NCBI RefSeq assembly: GCF_001439925.1
Contig: NZ_LMBV01000005.1
Span: forward strand, 1-64,000
Source of the DNA: Peribacillus muralis
Lineage (GTDB): Bacteria > Bacillota > Bacilli > Bacillales > DSM-1321
Length of the DNA stretch: 64,000 bases
Direction: 5' to 3'
Below are positions 8,108 to 16,174 of the stretch, piece by piece. Position numbers and translations under genes: made by a program. Numbering within the stretch: position 1 is the stretch's first letter; every line of letters starts with the position of its first letter. The notes below the pieces were generated by a model. The model saw only the letters and a program-made list of their open reading frames with translations, was not told the origin of the DNA and did not search any database.

Positions 8108-8174
8108 CTCTTTATCGCTCCTACTTATTCGCGATTTGCATGAATTCTATTCTTTTTATTCATTTTACTTATAA

Positions 8175-8196
8175 ATATAGTGGATGTAAACTATAT
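8175..8196. promoter_or_regulatory. Candidate LysR operator
   Basis: ATATAGT and ACTATAT form a perfect 7-bp inverted repeat with an 8-base spacer, the T-N11-A style of LysR boxes. It lies 67 bases upstream of the LysR start in the divergent intergenic region. Nothing else in 8108-8418 was identifiable. Confidence 0.45.
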
Positions 8197-8418
8197 GAGA
8201 ATTAAAAAAGCAAGTATATATTACCCTATATCAAAAAAACATTCTCTTTGCTAGTAGAATACGTAAGAAGTTCATAGATATACTCTTAACTTATTGCTTG
8301 TCTTGTTCAGCTTACTAGGGACACAGTCAAGGAATCATTTTAAAAATATGTTGGCATAATAAAAAGAGGATGTTCTGATATAACATTTTCAGGGGTGAAA
8401 CATCAAGGGGGAACTAGG

Positions 8419-8472
8419 ATGGAAAGCAAAACGATTGATATCACCAAGAAAAGAGGTGATTTCGAGTGTTAA
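8419..8472 (+). CDS. Short upstream ORF overlapping the permease start (17 aa)
   Basis: A 17-codon frame, MESKTIDITKKRGDFEC, starts at an ATG 8 bases after AAGGGGG and ends with TAA at 8470-8472. It thus overlaps the GTG start of the permease gene (8466) by seven bases. The ribosome site of the permease (AGAGGTGA) lies inside this frame. The layout suggests translational coupling or a leader peptide. Conservation would be needed to call it real. Confidence 0.35.
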   Translation: MESKTIDITKKRGDFEC

Positions 8473-9749
8473 GTATTGTTATTGGCTTAGTATTGTTGAT
8501 GGCTTTAGCTTATCTGGGATGGTCCATAATTTGGGTAGCTCCATTAGTGGCTGGAGTTGTAGCATTAATGAGCGGACTAAATGTATTTGATACGTATACA
8601 GGAACGTATATGACCGGTTTGGTCGGATTCGTTCAGAAATGGTTCCCTATCTTCTTGCTCGGAGCGATTTTCGGGAAGTTGATGGATGAAACGGGCGCAG
8701 CGAAATCAGTTGCTAAAAAGGTAACACAGTTAATTGGTAAAAAGAGAGCAATTCTTGGGGTACTTATCGCTTCAGCTTTATTAACATATGGTGGCGTTAG
8801 TTTGTTCGTTGTCGTGTTTGCAGTTTATCCTATCGCACTTGCTTTATTCAAAGAAGCAAATGTTACGAGAAGATTATTGGTACCTACTTTCGCTCTTGGG
8901 GCCTTTACTTTTACAATGACGGCAATACCAGGTACTCCACAAATTCAAAACCTGATACCGATGGAGTATTTTCACACGACTCCTTCTTCTGGAATGATTA
9001 TCGGGATCGTCACTTCACTAATTATGGCTGTTGGCGGGTATTTTTGGTTAGCTTATAGACAAAAATCCCTGTCTGCCAAAGGTGAGGGGTTCATAGAAAC
9101 GGATGAATCCGTTAAGGATTCGGATGAAGATGAGAAAATTCCAAATTGGATTTTATCGTTGGTTCCGCTTATTATTGTTGTCGTATTACTTAACGTCGTA
9201 AAATTGGAACCGATTTATGCTTTAATATTAGGTGTTCTGAGCATAATGGTCATTAATATCAAGGATTATAAAAGGTTCGTTTTCTCTGTTAACGAGGGAG
9301 CAAAAGGTTCAGTGATGGCAATCCTGAATACTAGTGCTGCTGTTGGATTCGGAGCTGTCATTCAGGCGACACCTGCTTTTGATAACGTAACTTCTTGGCT
9401 GCTTAACATTTCAAGCAATCCATTAGTTGCAGAATCGCTTGCCGTCCAGATCATGGCAATCATTACTGGTTCCGCTTCAGGCGGTATGGGGATTGCGCTC
9501 AATGCTCTTGGCGACACGTTCTACAGCTTGTCCCAATCTACGGGAATTAGCCCGGATGTATTCCATAGAATGGCCGCAGTTGCCTCAGGTGCATCCATTT
9601 TCCCTAATAATGGAGCGCTGTTAACACTTTTAGCGGTTACAGGGTTAACACATAAAGAAACATATAAGGATGTATTCATGGTAGCATTCATCATCCCGAC
9701 AATTGCGATGATCGTCGGTATTATCATGGGTGCCATCGGAATCGTCTAA
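8466..9749 (+). CDS. GntP-family permease (3-hydroxybutyrate/organic acid uptake)
   Basis: Integral membrane transporter of the GntP (gluconate/hydroxybutyrate) family, 427 residues with about 12 helices. Family blocks are present: FPIFLLGAIFGKLMDETGAA, YGGVSLFVVVFAVYP, GTPQIQNLIP and GSASGGMGIALNALG. It differs from the two other GntP proteins of this window by NNGALLTLLAVTGLTHKE where they have HNGAVITLLA. It forms an operon with 3-hydroxybutyrate dehydrogenase 30 bases downstream, so 3-hydroxybutyrate is the probable substrate, as suggested for YxjC-type permeases. The GTG start at 8466 has AGAGGTGA in front. Likely regulated by the divergent LysR protein. Confidence 0.9.
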   Translation: MLSIVIGLVLLMALAYLGWSIIWVAPLVAGVVALMSGLNVFDTYTGTYMTGLVGFVQKWFPIFLLGAIFGKLMDETGAAKSVAKKVTQLIGKKRAILGVLIASALLTYGGVSLFVVVFAVYPIALALFKEANVTRRLLVPTFALGAFTFTMTAIPGTPQIQNLIPMEYFHTTPSSGMIIGIVTSLIMAVGGYFWLAYRQKSLSAKGEGFIETDESVKDSDEDEKIPNWILSLVPLIIVVVLLNVVKLEPIYALILGVLSIMVINIKDYKRFVFSVNEGAKGSVMAILNTSAAVGFGAVIQATPAFDNVTSWLLNISSNPLVAESLAVQIMAIITGSASGGMGIALNALGDTFYSLSQSTGISPDVFHRMAAVASGASIFPNNGALLTLLAVTGLTHKETYKDVFMVAFIIPTIAMIVGIIMGAIGIV

Positions 9750-9779
9750 TAAAAAAATGTTCAGTAGGAGGAATTTATC

Positions 9780-10556
9780 ATGGTTGAAAATAAAGTCGTC
9801 ATCATTACAGGTTCTGCTCGCGGTATTGGATTTGAAATAGGTAAACATTTCGCTCAAAGCGGTGCCAAGGTCGTTCTTTCCGACATCAACGAAGAAATGG
9901 TAAAAGAAGCGGCTGAGTCCCTTAAAGCAGAAGGCTTTGAATCAATCGGTATCAAAGCTGATGTAACGAACGAAGAAGATATCGTAAACATGGTGAAAGA
10001 AGCTAAAGAAACATTTGGTTCGGTAGATATCGTCATTAACAATGCTGGGTTACAGCATGTATCACCAATCGAGGACTTCCCGACTGCTAAATACGAATTG
10101 ATGATCAAAATCATGTTGACAGCACCGTTCATGTTAACTAAAGCCGTATTCCCGATCATGAAGGAACAAGGTTTCGGCCGCATCATCAACGTATCTTCCA
10201 TTAACGGAGTCATCGGCTTCGCAGGTAAAGCGGCGTACAACAGTGCGAAACACGGAGTCATCGGTTTAACGAAAGTTGCTGCTTTGGAAGGTGCAGAGCA
10301 CGGGATTACGGTCAATGCTTTATGCCCTGGCTATGTTGATACTCCACTTGTTCGCGGACAAATGGCAGACTTGGCGAAAACACGTAATGTTCCGATTGAG
10401 GATGTATTGGCAGAAGTCCTTCTTCCATTAGTCCCTCAAAAACGTCTATTGGATGTTAGTGAAATCGCTGATTATGCCTTGTTCTTGGCAAGCGATAAAG
10501 CGAAAAGCGTAACAGGTCAAGCTGTTGTCATCGATGGCGGCTATACAGCTCAATAA
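9780..10556 (+). CDS. bdhA: 3-hydroxybutyrate dehydrogenase (SDR), copy 1
   Basis: Short-chain dehydrogenase that interconverts (R)-3-hydroxybutyrate and acetoacetate with NAD. Its 258 residues contain GSARGIG (11-17, cofactor), NNAG (87-90), catalytic Ser140, Tyr153 and Lys157 (YNSAK), and the hydroxybutyrate-dehydrogenase hallmarks LQHVSPIEDFP and GYVDTPLVRGQ. It follows a GntP permease gene after 30 bases with AGGAGG before the ATG, and a terminator follows. A second copy of the same length lies at 22682-23458. B. subtilis YxjF is the closest named relative I recall. Confidence 0.93.
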   Translation: MVENKVVIITGSARGIGFEIGKHFAQSGAKVVLSDINEEMVKEAAESLKAEGFESIGIKADVTNEEDIVNMVKEAKETFGSVDIVINNAGLQHVSPIEDFPTAKYELMIKIMLTAPFMLTKAVFPIMKEQGFGRIINVSSINGVIGFAGKAAYNSAKHGVIGLTKVAALEGAEHGITVNALCPGYVDTPLVRGQMADLAKTRNVPIEDVLAEVLLPLVPQKRLLDVSEIADYALFLASDKAKSVTGQAVVIDGGYTAQ

Positions 10557-10580
10557 TAACTAACGTATAACAAACTGAAG

Positions 10581-10625
10581 GTGAACCTTTCTGTCAAACT
10601 GAAATTGACAAAGAGGTTCACTTTT
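10581..10625 (+). terminator. Terminator after bdhA copy 1
   Basis: GTGAACCTTTCTGTCAA pairs with TTGACAAAGAGGTTCAC with one mismatch and one G-U pair, then TTTT. It separates the first permease-dehydrogenase operon from the second permease gene. Confidence 0.75.
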
Positions 10626-10690
10626 GGCGTATATTTGACTAATTTGGCGTAATTTTTCAAAGTTGGATTAAATGTGTTAGGGGGATTTAC

Positions 10691-12118
10691 ATGGACTTAC
10701 TGATAATTCTACTGTCGCTTGGTCTGCTAATGTTCGCAGCCTATCGCGGTTATTCCGTTATTTTATTTGCACCAATCTTTGCACTTTTACCGGTTTTTTT
10801 GATTGATCCGAGTAACGTCTTACCCTTCTATTCAGGGGTATTCATGGAAAAGATGGTCCTATTCATCAAAAACTATTTTCCCGTCTTTTTATTAGGTGCC
10901 ATTTTTGGGAAAATCATTGAAATGTCGGGAATCGCCGAATCAATTGCCAAGACGATCGTTCGCTTGATCGGTGCCAAACAAGCGATGCTGACGATTGTTC
11001 TTTTAGGTGCAATTTTAACTTATAGTGGAGTGAGCTTGTTTGTTGCGGTATTCGCCATTTATCCTTTTGCCGTCCAATTGTTCAAGCAAGCCGATATTCC
11101 AAAAAGGCTGATGCCGGCCACCATCGCCCTTGGTGCATTCACGTTCACGATGGACGCTCTGCCGGGCACGCCGCAAATTCAAAATGTCATCCCTACGTCC
11201 TTCTTTGGTACGGACATTTATGCCGCCCCGATCCTTGGCATCATCGGAGCCATCTTTGTCCTATCGGTCGGCCTGGCTTATTTGGAGAGCCGTAAGAGAC
11301 GCGCCAAAAAAGCGGGAGAAGGCTATTACGGCACGCCGGAGGAAAAACAGGCCGCCGCTGAATCGGAACAAGGCGAGCCAGTTCCAGATTTACAAACCAA
11401 TCAATCTGTTTTACGGCAGATATTAGCATTCGTTCCCCTTGCATTAGTGGCCCTCATGAACAATTATCTGTCCAAGGCGATACCGAAGTGGTACCCGAAT
11501 GGATTTGATTTTTCGGCAATCGGACTTGAGGCCTACTCCGTTGATGTAGCGGCCACTTCCGCCATCTGGGCGGTTGTCATCGCCTTGGTAGTCGGCATCA
11601 TCACCGCCCTTGCCTATGATTGGAAACGAGTGACGAAAAACATGAAAGAAGGCCTGAACACCAGTATCGGCGGATCCTTACTTGCCGTCATGAACACAGG
11701 ATCCGAATACGGCTTTGGCGGAGTCATCGCTGCCCTCCCAGGATTCGCAAAAATCAGTGATGGCATATCCGGCGTCTTTTCCAATCCGCTTGTCAATGGC
11801 GCTGTCGCCACCAGTGCACTCGCAGGCATAACGGGATCCGCATCAGGCGGAATGGGAATTGCCTTAAGCGCAATGGCCGACAAATACAATCAAGCCATCG
11901 CCGCGGCCAATATCTCACCCGAAGTCATGCACCGAGTCGTCGCCATGGCATCAGGCGGCATGGACACCCTTCCGCATAACGGAGCAGTCATTACCTTACT
12001 TGCCGTCACCGGATTAACACACCGACAATCGTACGGCAGCATCTTCATGATCACCATCATCAAATCACTGGCAGTCTTCGTCGTCATCGCTCTCTACACG
12101 TGGTTCGGCATCGTCTAA
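10691..12118 (+). CDS. GntP-family permease, second paralogue
   Basis: Second GntP-type transporter, 475 residues and about 12 helices, with the blocks FPVFLLGAIFGKIIEMSG, GTPQIQNVIP, GSASGGMGIALSAM and MDTLPHNGAVITLLAVTG. A soluble loop around residues 200-235 (GYYGTPEEKQAAAESEQGEP) is longer than in the first paralogue. Its own ribosome site (AGGGGGATTTAC-ATG) and the terminator upstream indicate a separate transcript. The sequence is closer to the permease at 28176 than to its neighbour at 8466. A short-chain hydroxy- or keto-acid substrate is inferred from context. Confidence 0.9.
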   Translation: MDLLIILLSLGLLMFAAYRGYSVILFAPIFALLPVFLIDPSNVLPFYSGVFMEKMVLFIKNYFPVFLLGAIFGKIIEMSGIAESIAKTIVRLIGAKQAMLTIVLLGAILTYSGVSLFVAVFAIYPFAVQLFKQADIPKRLMPATIALGAFTFTMDALPGTPQIQNVIPTSFFGTDIYAAPILGIIGAIFVLSVGLAYLESRKRRAKKAGEGYYGTPEEKQAAAESEQGEPVPDLQTNQSVLRQILAFVPLALVALMNNYLSKAIPKWYPNGFDFSAIGLEAYSVDVAATSAIWAVVIALVVGIITALAYDWKRVTKNMKEGLNTSIGGSLLAVMNTGSEYGFGGVIAALPGFAKISDGISGVFSNPLVNGAVATSALAGITGSASGGMGIALSAMADKYNQAIAAANISPEVMHRVVAMASGGMDTLPHNGAVITLLAVTGLTHRQSYGSIFMITIIKSLAVFVVIALYTWFGIV

Positions 12119-12160
12119 AGACGAAACCGAGTAAAGCACGAGATGATGAGAAAACGTCCG

Positions 12161-12276
12161 AATTAGAGTAAAGCACGAACTCACGAATAAAAGTGCCAAA
12201 CTCACGAATAAAACGGCCAAATTCACGAATAAAACGGCCAAACTCACGAATAAACGAGCCGAATTCGCGAGTAAAC
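12161..12276. repeat. 21-bp phased intergenic repeats, cluster 1
   Basis: Five units of a CACGAATAAAACGGCCAAA-like sequence start at 12182, 12203, 12224, 12245 and 12266, exactly 21 bases apart; looser copies precede them from about 12161. The last is a CGCGAGTAAA variant. The same family recurs at 44936-45178. Frames reading through it on the minus strand (12065-12281) give a repeated peptide of the type FIREFGR and were not called as genes. Confidence 0.85.
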
Positions 12277-12280
12277 CCCA

Positions 12281-12318
12281 AAAAAAGAGCCCATACGATA
12301 AGATATGGGTTCTTTTTT
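12281..12318. terminator. Bidirectional terminator
   Basis: AAAAAAGAGCCCATA pairs with TATGGGTTCTTTTTT across an 8-base loop, with T runs on both strands. It serves the permease and the convergent gene ending at 12371. Confidence 0.85.
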
Positions 12319-12370
12319 TATGAATTTTGATTAATCTGTATAGTTAAATTTCTGGACAAGGTTTTTTTGT

Positions 12371-12988
12371 TTAATCCATTTCGCTTAGTTTATCCATGTG
12401 GCTGGCGATCATGGCGATGATGGTGCTTGCTTCTTCCCTGCTGAATATGAAGTTGGTTTCATCCTTCAATAGGTCATCATTTGCTGTTCGGATCCGATTG
12501 ATCCGCTTTAGTACGCCATCACCGGTTTCCTGGACGATTCCGAATTGATAGGTGACTTCCACTTCATTTTCCTTGCTATAAGCGGTTACTTCCGGTGTTT
12601 CCCATTCAACATCAATTTCGTAAGTCACGGTATCTTCATTTTCTTCAAATCCATCAGCATCGTCTTCATAATCGGTTTCTTCCATGTAGTCATGAAAGCC
12701 TTCGTGGACAGCATCAACGATTTCTTCAATATCCGCTAAAATCACTCTGCTGATCTGCCCTAATTCAGGCTCGAAGGACTCGAGATAAAATTCTTGATTA
12801 TGCGGATCGAAAAACACCGAGGCGAAATGATCCCTTTCGTTGTCATCCAGCTCTGTATAAAATTCGATGCGTGGATGCTTCGCTCCGCGCTCCACGATCA
12901 TGCTGCCATTGCTGTCATATTCGTCGCATATCGAAGTAAGATGATCCTGCAATTCCCCGCTTATTCGGTCGAACCATTCTAGTGTCAT
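12371..12988 (-). CDS. Hypothetical acidic protein (205 aa)
   Basis: Unrecognised soluble protein with a very acidic middle (YMEETDYEDDADGFEENED, around residue 100) and a helical C-terminus (SREEASTIIAMIASHMDKLSEMD). No signal or membrane segment. The ATG at 12988 is chosen because AAGGAAG lies before it; an in-frame ATG at 13024 lacks a ribosome site. It is encoded alone, divergent from the DUF1659 small-gene cluster. No function is proposed. Confidence 0.7.
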   Translation of the reverse strand: MTLEWFDRISGELQDHLTSICDEYDSNGSMIVERGAKHPRIEFYTELDDNERDHFASVFFDPHNQEFYLESFEPELGQISRVILADIEEIVDAVHEGFHDYMEETDYEDDADGFEENEDTVTYEIDVEWETPEVTAYSKENEVEVTYQFGIVQETGDGVLKRINRIRTANDDLLKDETNFIFSREEASTIIAMIASHMDKLSEMD

Positions 12989-13147
12989 AACTGATCCACT
13001 TCCTTTCACGATTATTATTTCCATTTAAAAGCGAACATATTGTTCCAGTTAAAGCCAAATGCCGAATTCTTTCATAAGGCAACGTTCAAGATGATGCTAC
13101 TTTCCGCTCCAAAATGTTTATATAGAGTGTGAAAGGAGGTGAAAAAC

Positions 13148-13366
13148 ATGGCTGACCAAATTCCAGTATCCAGTACGCTTCGGGTGGATTTTGAAACGGG
13201 GATAAATGAAAAAGGATCCATCGCCTTCAAACGCAGAACCTTCACGAACATCAGGATCGAGGCAAATGCTGATCAGTTGTTTTCAACAGCTGCTGCCATT
13301 GCCAGTGTGCAGAATTATCCAATGGGCGAAGTGACCAGGGTCGATACGTATTCGTTGATTGGCTAA
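13148..13366 (+). CDS. DUF1659-family small protein (72 aa)
   Basis: Small soluble protein matching the DUF1659 family as I recall it: about 72 residues, pattern VSSTLRVDFETGINEKG...FKRRTFTNI, ending in RVDTYSLI. Its function is unknown. The ATG at 13148 has the ideal site AAAGGAGGTGA; the in-frame GTG nine bases upstream is part of that site. It is the first of three small genes (DUF1659, DUF2922, YvrJ) that are commonly grouped in Bacillaceae and probably form one operon ending at the terminator at 13842-13877. Their constant company suggests a joint role, but none is known to me. Confidence 0.8.
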   Translation: MADQIPVSSTLRVDFETGINEKGSIAFKRRTFTNIRIEANADQLFSTAAAIASVQNYPMGEVTRVDTYSLIG

Positions 13367-13402
13367 GTGGTGTATAAACGGTCCGGAGGGAGGTGATGTC
13401 AA

Positions 13403-13621
13403 GTGGCTAAAGTGTTGGAAATGATATTCGAGACTGCGGAAGGCAAATCAGCGACGATTGCCGTTGAAAATCCGAAGCATCCTGTTCATGTAAATACGAT
13501 TAAACTGGCAATGGAACAATTGATTGCCGGAAATGTCTTCGTTTCGGCTTCGGGAGGATTCGTCGGCGTGAAGGGCGCACGACTTGTTGAGCGGAATGTC
13601 GAGGAGTTGGAGCTCGGCTAA
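13403..13621 (+). CDS. DUF2922-family small protein (72 aa)
   Basis: Small soluble protein of the DUF2922 type. It opens with AKVLEMIFETAEGKSATIAVENPK, continues with a helix containing VNTIKLAMEQLIAGNVF, and closes with GFVGVKGARLVERNVEELEL. Function unknown. The GTG at 13403 follows GGAGGGAGGTGATGTCAA. It is 36 bases downstream of the DUF1659 gene and 55 bases upstream of a YvrJ-type gene, so the three are probably co-transcribed. Both proteins of this pair are beta-alpha folds of nearly equal size and could form a complex; that is an inference. Confidence 0.82.
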   Translation: MAKVLEMIFETAEGKSATIAVENPKHPVHVNTIKLAMEQLIAGNVFVSASGGFVGVKGARLVERNVEELELG

Positions 13622-13676
13622 CGTATAGCGTCGTGCATCCTTTTAGAGTTCACCCCTAGAAGGTGAGGTGAAGAAA

Positions 13677-13832
13677 GTGGATCAAATCCTGCCGTTTGTC
13701 AGTGATATTGGGTTTCCGATCATCGTAACCCTTTATTTGCTTCATCGAATTGAAACGAAACTGGATACCTTGAACGAAACGCTTGTAGAGCTGCCAGATC
13801 GCCTGCGAGAGGGGATTCCAAAATCAGGATAA
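13677..13832 (+). CDS. YvrJ-family small membrane protein (51 aa)
   Basis: A 51-residue protein. One membrane helix at about 4-23 (ILPFVSDIGFPIIVTLYLL) is followed by an amphipathic charged tail, HRIETKLDTLNETLVELPDR. This is the layout of the YvrJ family. The GTG at 13677 is preceded by AAGGTGAGGTG. It is the third gene of the DUF1659-DUF2922-YvrJ set, and a terminator follows ten bases later. The helix could anchor the two upstream proteins to the membrane (inference). Confidence 0.8.
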   Translation: MDQILPFVSDIGFPIIVTLYLLHRIETKLDTLNETLVELPDRLREGIPKSG

Positions 13833-13841
13833 AGAAAGTGG

Positions 13842-13877
13842 AAAGCATCATGAGTGGTAGCATTCATGATGCTTTTT
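13842..13877 (+). terminator. Terminator of the small-gene operon
   Basis: AAAGCATCATGA pairs perfectly with TCATGATGCTTT, followed by TT. Confidence 0.85.
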
Positions 13878-14034
13878 CGGCGAAAAAATGAATAGACATA
13901 TAAAATCGCCGTTAAATGGATACAAGACTTTCCTCATTTTTTTAGGTTAATGAACGTGGCAGCACATTGCAAAGTGTGCTCGGAGTGCAAAGTGGGTAAA
14001 GAAACAAGAAGAGATACACCTATAAAAGGAAGAG

Positions 14035-15387
14035 GTGTTGAAGTTGTTGATGTCTCATTATGCATTTCCACGCTTAAAACTAGGCGCAGTTACCATCAAG
14101 CCCCGGCATACATTGCTAGCTCTCGGGATAGCTGGCATCGCTTGTCTCGTTTCACATAAGAGACTGCACCGGGCCGTAATCAAGACGACGTCCTTGATGT
14201 GCAAGATTGAGCGGAAAGAGGCTGCCATAATGCTTGTCTGGCGAGATGATGCACACTTCTACCGGGTATTTAGAGACCTACAGCTGATATATAGCGGAGC
14301 GGAGCCTTATGTAGCAGAAGAAGGACTGACAGCTGGAACGCTTTATACGTATACAATCGAGAGCATGGATGAAGGGAAACGCGTCTTGAACCGAATGAAA
14401 ATACAGACATCGACGACTACAGACAATAAGAAAGAGGATAATATCCTTCTGGATCTGGTCTTCACCACGATTGTAGCAAAGGGCCAAATCAGCCTGGAAT
14501 GGGAGCCGATAAAAGGAATAGAGGAATATATGATTTACCGGAACGGCGTGAAGGTCGGGAGGGTGAAAGGATGTTCCTTCCATGATCGGAGTATTGGTGA
14601 GAACCAAGAATACACATATACGATCAAAGCGAGGCGTCCCCTTCCGCGTTCCGAACAAGAAACATATGCCGTAAAATCCCTTTTGGCGAGTATTGTTGGA
14701 GCTTTTAAAAAAGGATCTTCACTAGAACAGGCAGCGATTGAGGAAATAACGAACACCAAGAGGGTAGGACAGGTGAAACAGCTATTGCAGTCGGTTGAGG
14801 AAAGCCAAATCGATCGTAAAAAGCAAAGGAATTGGCAGCTTCGCTATACCACCTTTTTACCGGAGGAGTGGCTGAAGAACCCGAACCTTGCTTCCAAGGT
14901 TCCTTATTTTAAAGGAGACAATCGGAGTTTCGATCCTGAATCACCCCGCTACAGAACCAGGGTTGATGTGACGATCCAGGAAAAGGAGAAGGCTGCGGAA
15001 ATCGAATTTTCCAAAGCGGTCGGAAAAAGTGAGGCGTACGATAAGGATCGCGTCTTTCTTGAAGAAGGTGTGGCATCAGACGAAGACATTATAGTGAAAC
15101 ATGTTTTATCCAATAAAGAGAAAACGACGATTCAACTGACACACTCTGTTGGCAATCCAATCATCCTTTCTCCTGCCGTCGATTATAAAGTGATCGGAAC
15201 CTTTTACCGTAATGGCGAAATCAATATCGCCGGCTATCATGACCAAGCACCCCATCATGAAATATATCTAAAGGAGACGGATGACCAAGAGTGGGAGACG
15301 CTGCATCTGGCGAAAAGTAAAGGTCTTGAAATGATGGCCCGCCCAACGGCCAATCATTTATGGAGGTACTCCACTTTTACCCAATGA
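14035..15387 (+). CDS. Membrane-anchored FN3-like / DUF3238-like protein
   Basis: Large protein of unknown role (450 aa). An N-terminal hydrophobic stretch at about 28-41 (LLALGIAGIACLVS) may be an anchor. Two fibronectin-III-like domains follow at roughly 60-125 and 137-208; the second is clear (ISLEWEPIKGIEEYMIYRNG...YTYTIKA). The C-terminal 180 residues (from RYTTFLPEEWLKNP, with YFKGDNRSFDPESPRYRTRV) resemble the DUF3238 domain as I remember it. The start is uncertain: after AAAGGAAGAGG come GTG (14035), TTG (14044) and ATG (14050) in frame. The gene stands alone. A cell-surface or spore-coat location is plausible but not shown. Confidence 0.7.
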   Translation: MLKLLMSHYAFPRLKLGAVTIKPRHTLLALGIAGIACLVSHKRLHRAVIKTTSLMCKIERKEAAIMLVWRDDAHFYRVFRDLQLIYSGAEPYVAEEGLTAGTLYTYTIESMDEGKRVLNRMKIQTSTTTDNKKEDNILLDLVFTTIVAKGQISLEWEPIKGIEEYMIYRNGVKVGRVKGCSFHDRSIGENQEYTYTIKARRPLPRSEQETYAVKSLLASIVGAFKKGSSLEQAAIEEITNTKRVGQVKQLLQSVEESQIDRKKQRNWQLRYTTFLPEEWLKNPNLASKVPYFKGDNRSFDPESPRYRTRVDVTIQEKEKAAEIEFSKAVGKSEAYDKDRVFLEEGVASDEDIIVKHVLSNKEKTTIQLTHSVGNPIILSPAVDYKVIGTFYRNGEINIAGYHDQAPHHEIYLKETDDQEWETLHLAKSKGLEMMARPTANHLWRYSTFTQ

Positions 15388-15427
15388 AAAGGACAACGAG
15401 CAACTGATGGCTCATTGTCCTTTTTCT
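15388..15427. terminator. Bidirectional terminator
   Basis: AAAGGACAACGAGC pairs with GGCTCATTGTCCTTT, then T run. It begins right after one stop codon and lies 3 bases from the convergent gene's stop. Confidence 0.8.
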
Positions 15428-15430
15428 TTC

Positions 15431-15823
15431 CTATAAAAAACGCTTCCGAACATTTGGTGATGGCAGCATACAACTCTCTGCCTTCTTTCCGAACCATTTA
15501 TACCGGTTTCTGGCAATGAAGTCATAAACGATATTCCGGATGAAGCTTGGAACGATGATGAAACCGTAACACAATTTCCATGCACCTTGCAGCCCCCGGC
15601 AAATCCTCAAGGCGGCAGACGATTTATAATAGGCCTGATCCTTCTCGATCAGCACGATGCTATCCATGTCTGCAGGAACATCATACTTTTTCAGCAACTC
15701 CTGCCCCGCCTCGCTTTGGAGCGAAGCGTAATGAAAAAGCCCCTTCGGATCCCGCTTAATGATGAACTGCACGCTCGAATCACAAAAGTTACATTCCCCA
15801 TCAAATAAAATGACCGAATTCAT
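15431..15823 (-). CDS. yuxK: DCC-family thiol-disulfide oxidoreductase (YuxK-like)
   Basis: Member of the DCC family (DUF393) of thioredoxin-like proteins, named after the N-terminal motif. Here it reads FDGECNFCDSS, with Asp8, Cys11 and Cys14. It continues with the family pattern FIIKRDP...YASLQSEAGQELL and ends at the basic NRYKWFGKKAESCMLP. At 130 residues it has the normal size, close to B. subtilis YuxK. The ATG at 15823 has proper spacing from AGGAGG; the ATG two codons earlier (15829) is too close. Monocistronic. The physiological partner is unknown. Confidence 0.88.
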   Translation of the reverse strand: MNSVILFDGECNFCDSSVQFIIKRDPKGLFHYASLQSEAGQELLKKYDVPADMDSIVLIEKDQAYYKSSAALRICRGLQGAWKLCYGFIIVPSFIRNIVYDFIARNRYKWFGKKAESCMLPSPNVRKRFL

Positions 15824-16097
15824 GAACATTCCTCCTATAGAGAGACGTTTATCAAACTCATGCTTCTATCATACACTACCCGTTCTGGTAAGGCGAAAAC
15901 GTAAGGAGGTTGATGAATACATATTAACTTATCATAGCTGAAGTACAGCAAGTTCATCCATTTTAATCGGACTTAAAAACAAATTCTATACGTAACAGAA
16001 AAAAATACGGAAACTAGCTACTCTGTTTAAACTATTCATAAAAATATACAAATTTTAAATGAATAAGTAATATTACCCTGTTTTAGGAGGTATATGG

Positions 16098-16125
16098 TTG
16101 ATTTTAATCAAAAGTCTGGTAGTAT
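16098..16125 (+). promoter_or_regulatory. Sigma-A promoter of the bacteriocin operon
   Basis: TTGATT (16098-16103) and TAGTAT (16120-16125) are 16 bases apart, about 50 bases upstream of the bacteriocin start. The rest of 15824-16097 is AT-rich, without a gene. Confidence 0.5.
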
Positions 16126-16174
16126 AGTACTTTGATTCATGATTTAAAGAAAATATTGGAAAGAGGTAAAGGGA

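Noticed and set aside
8353-8370. Sigma-54 promoter before the first GntP permease (TTGGCATAATAAAAAG)
   Set aside because: There is no TTGC at the needed distance.
10625-10641. Sigma-54 promoter before the second GntP permease (TTGGCGTATATTTGAC)
   Set aside because: The -12 GC is replaced by GA, so an invariant base is missing.
12065-12281. Two minus-strand frames with FIREFG or LAVLFV repeats as proteins
   Set aside because: They are translations of the 21-bp DNA repeats, with no ribosome site.
13950-14159. 69-aa frame with Cys residues (HCKVCSECK)
   Set aside because: No ribosome site, and most of it overlaps the longer coding frame that begins at 14035.
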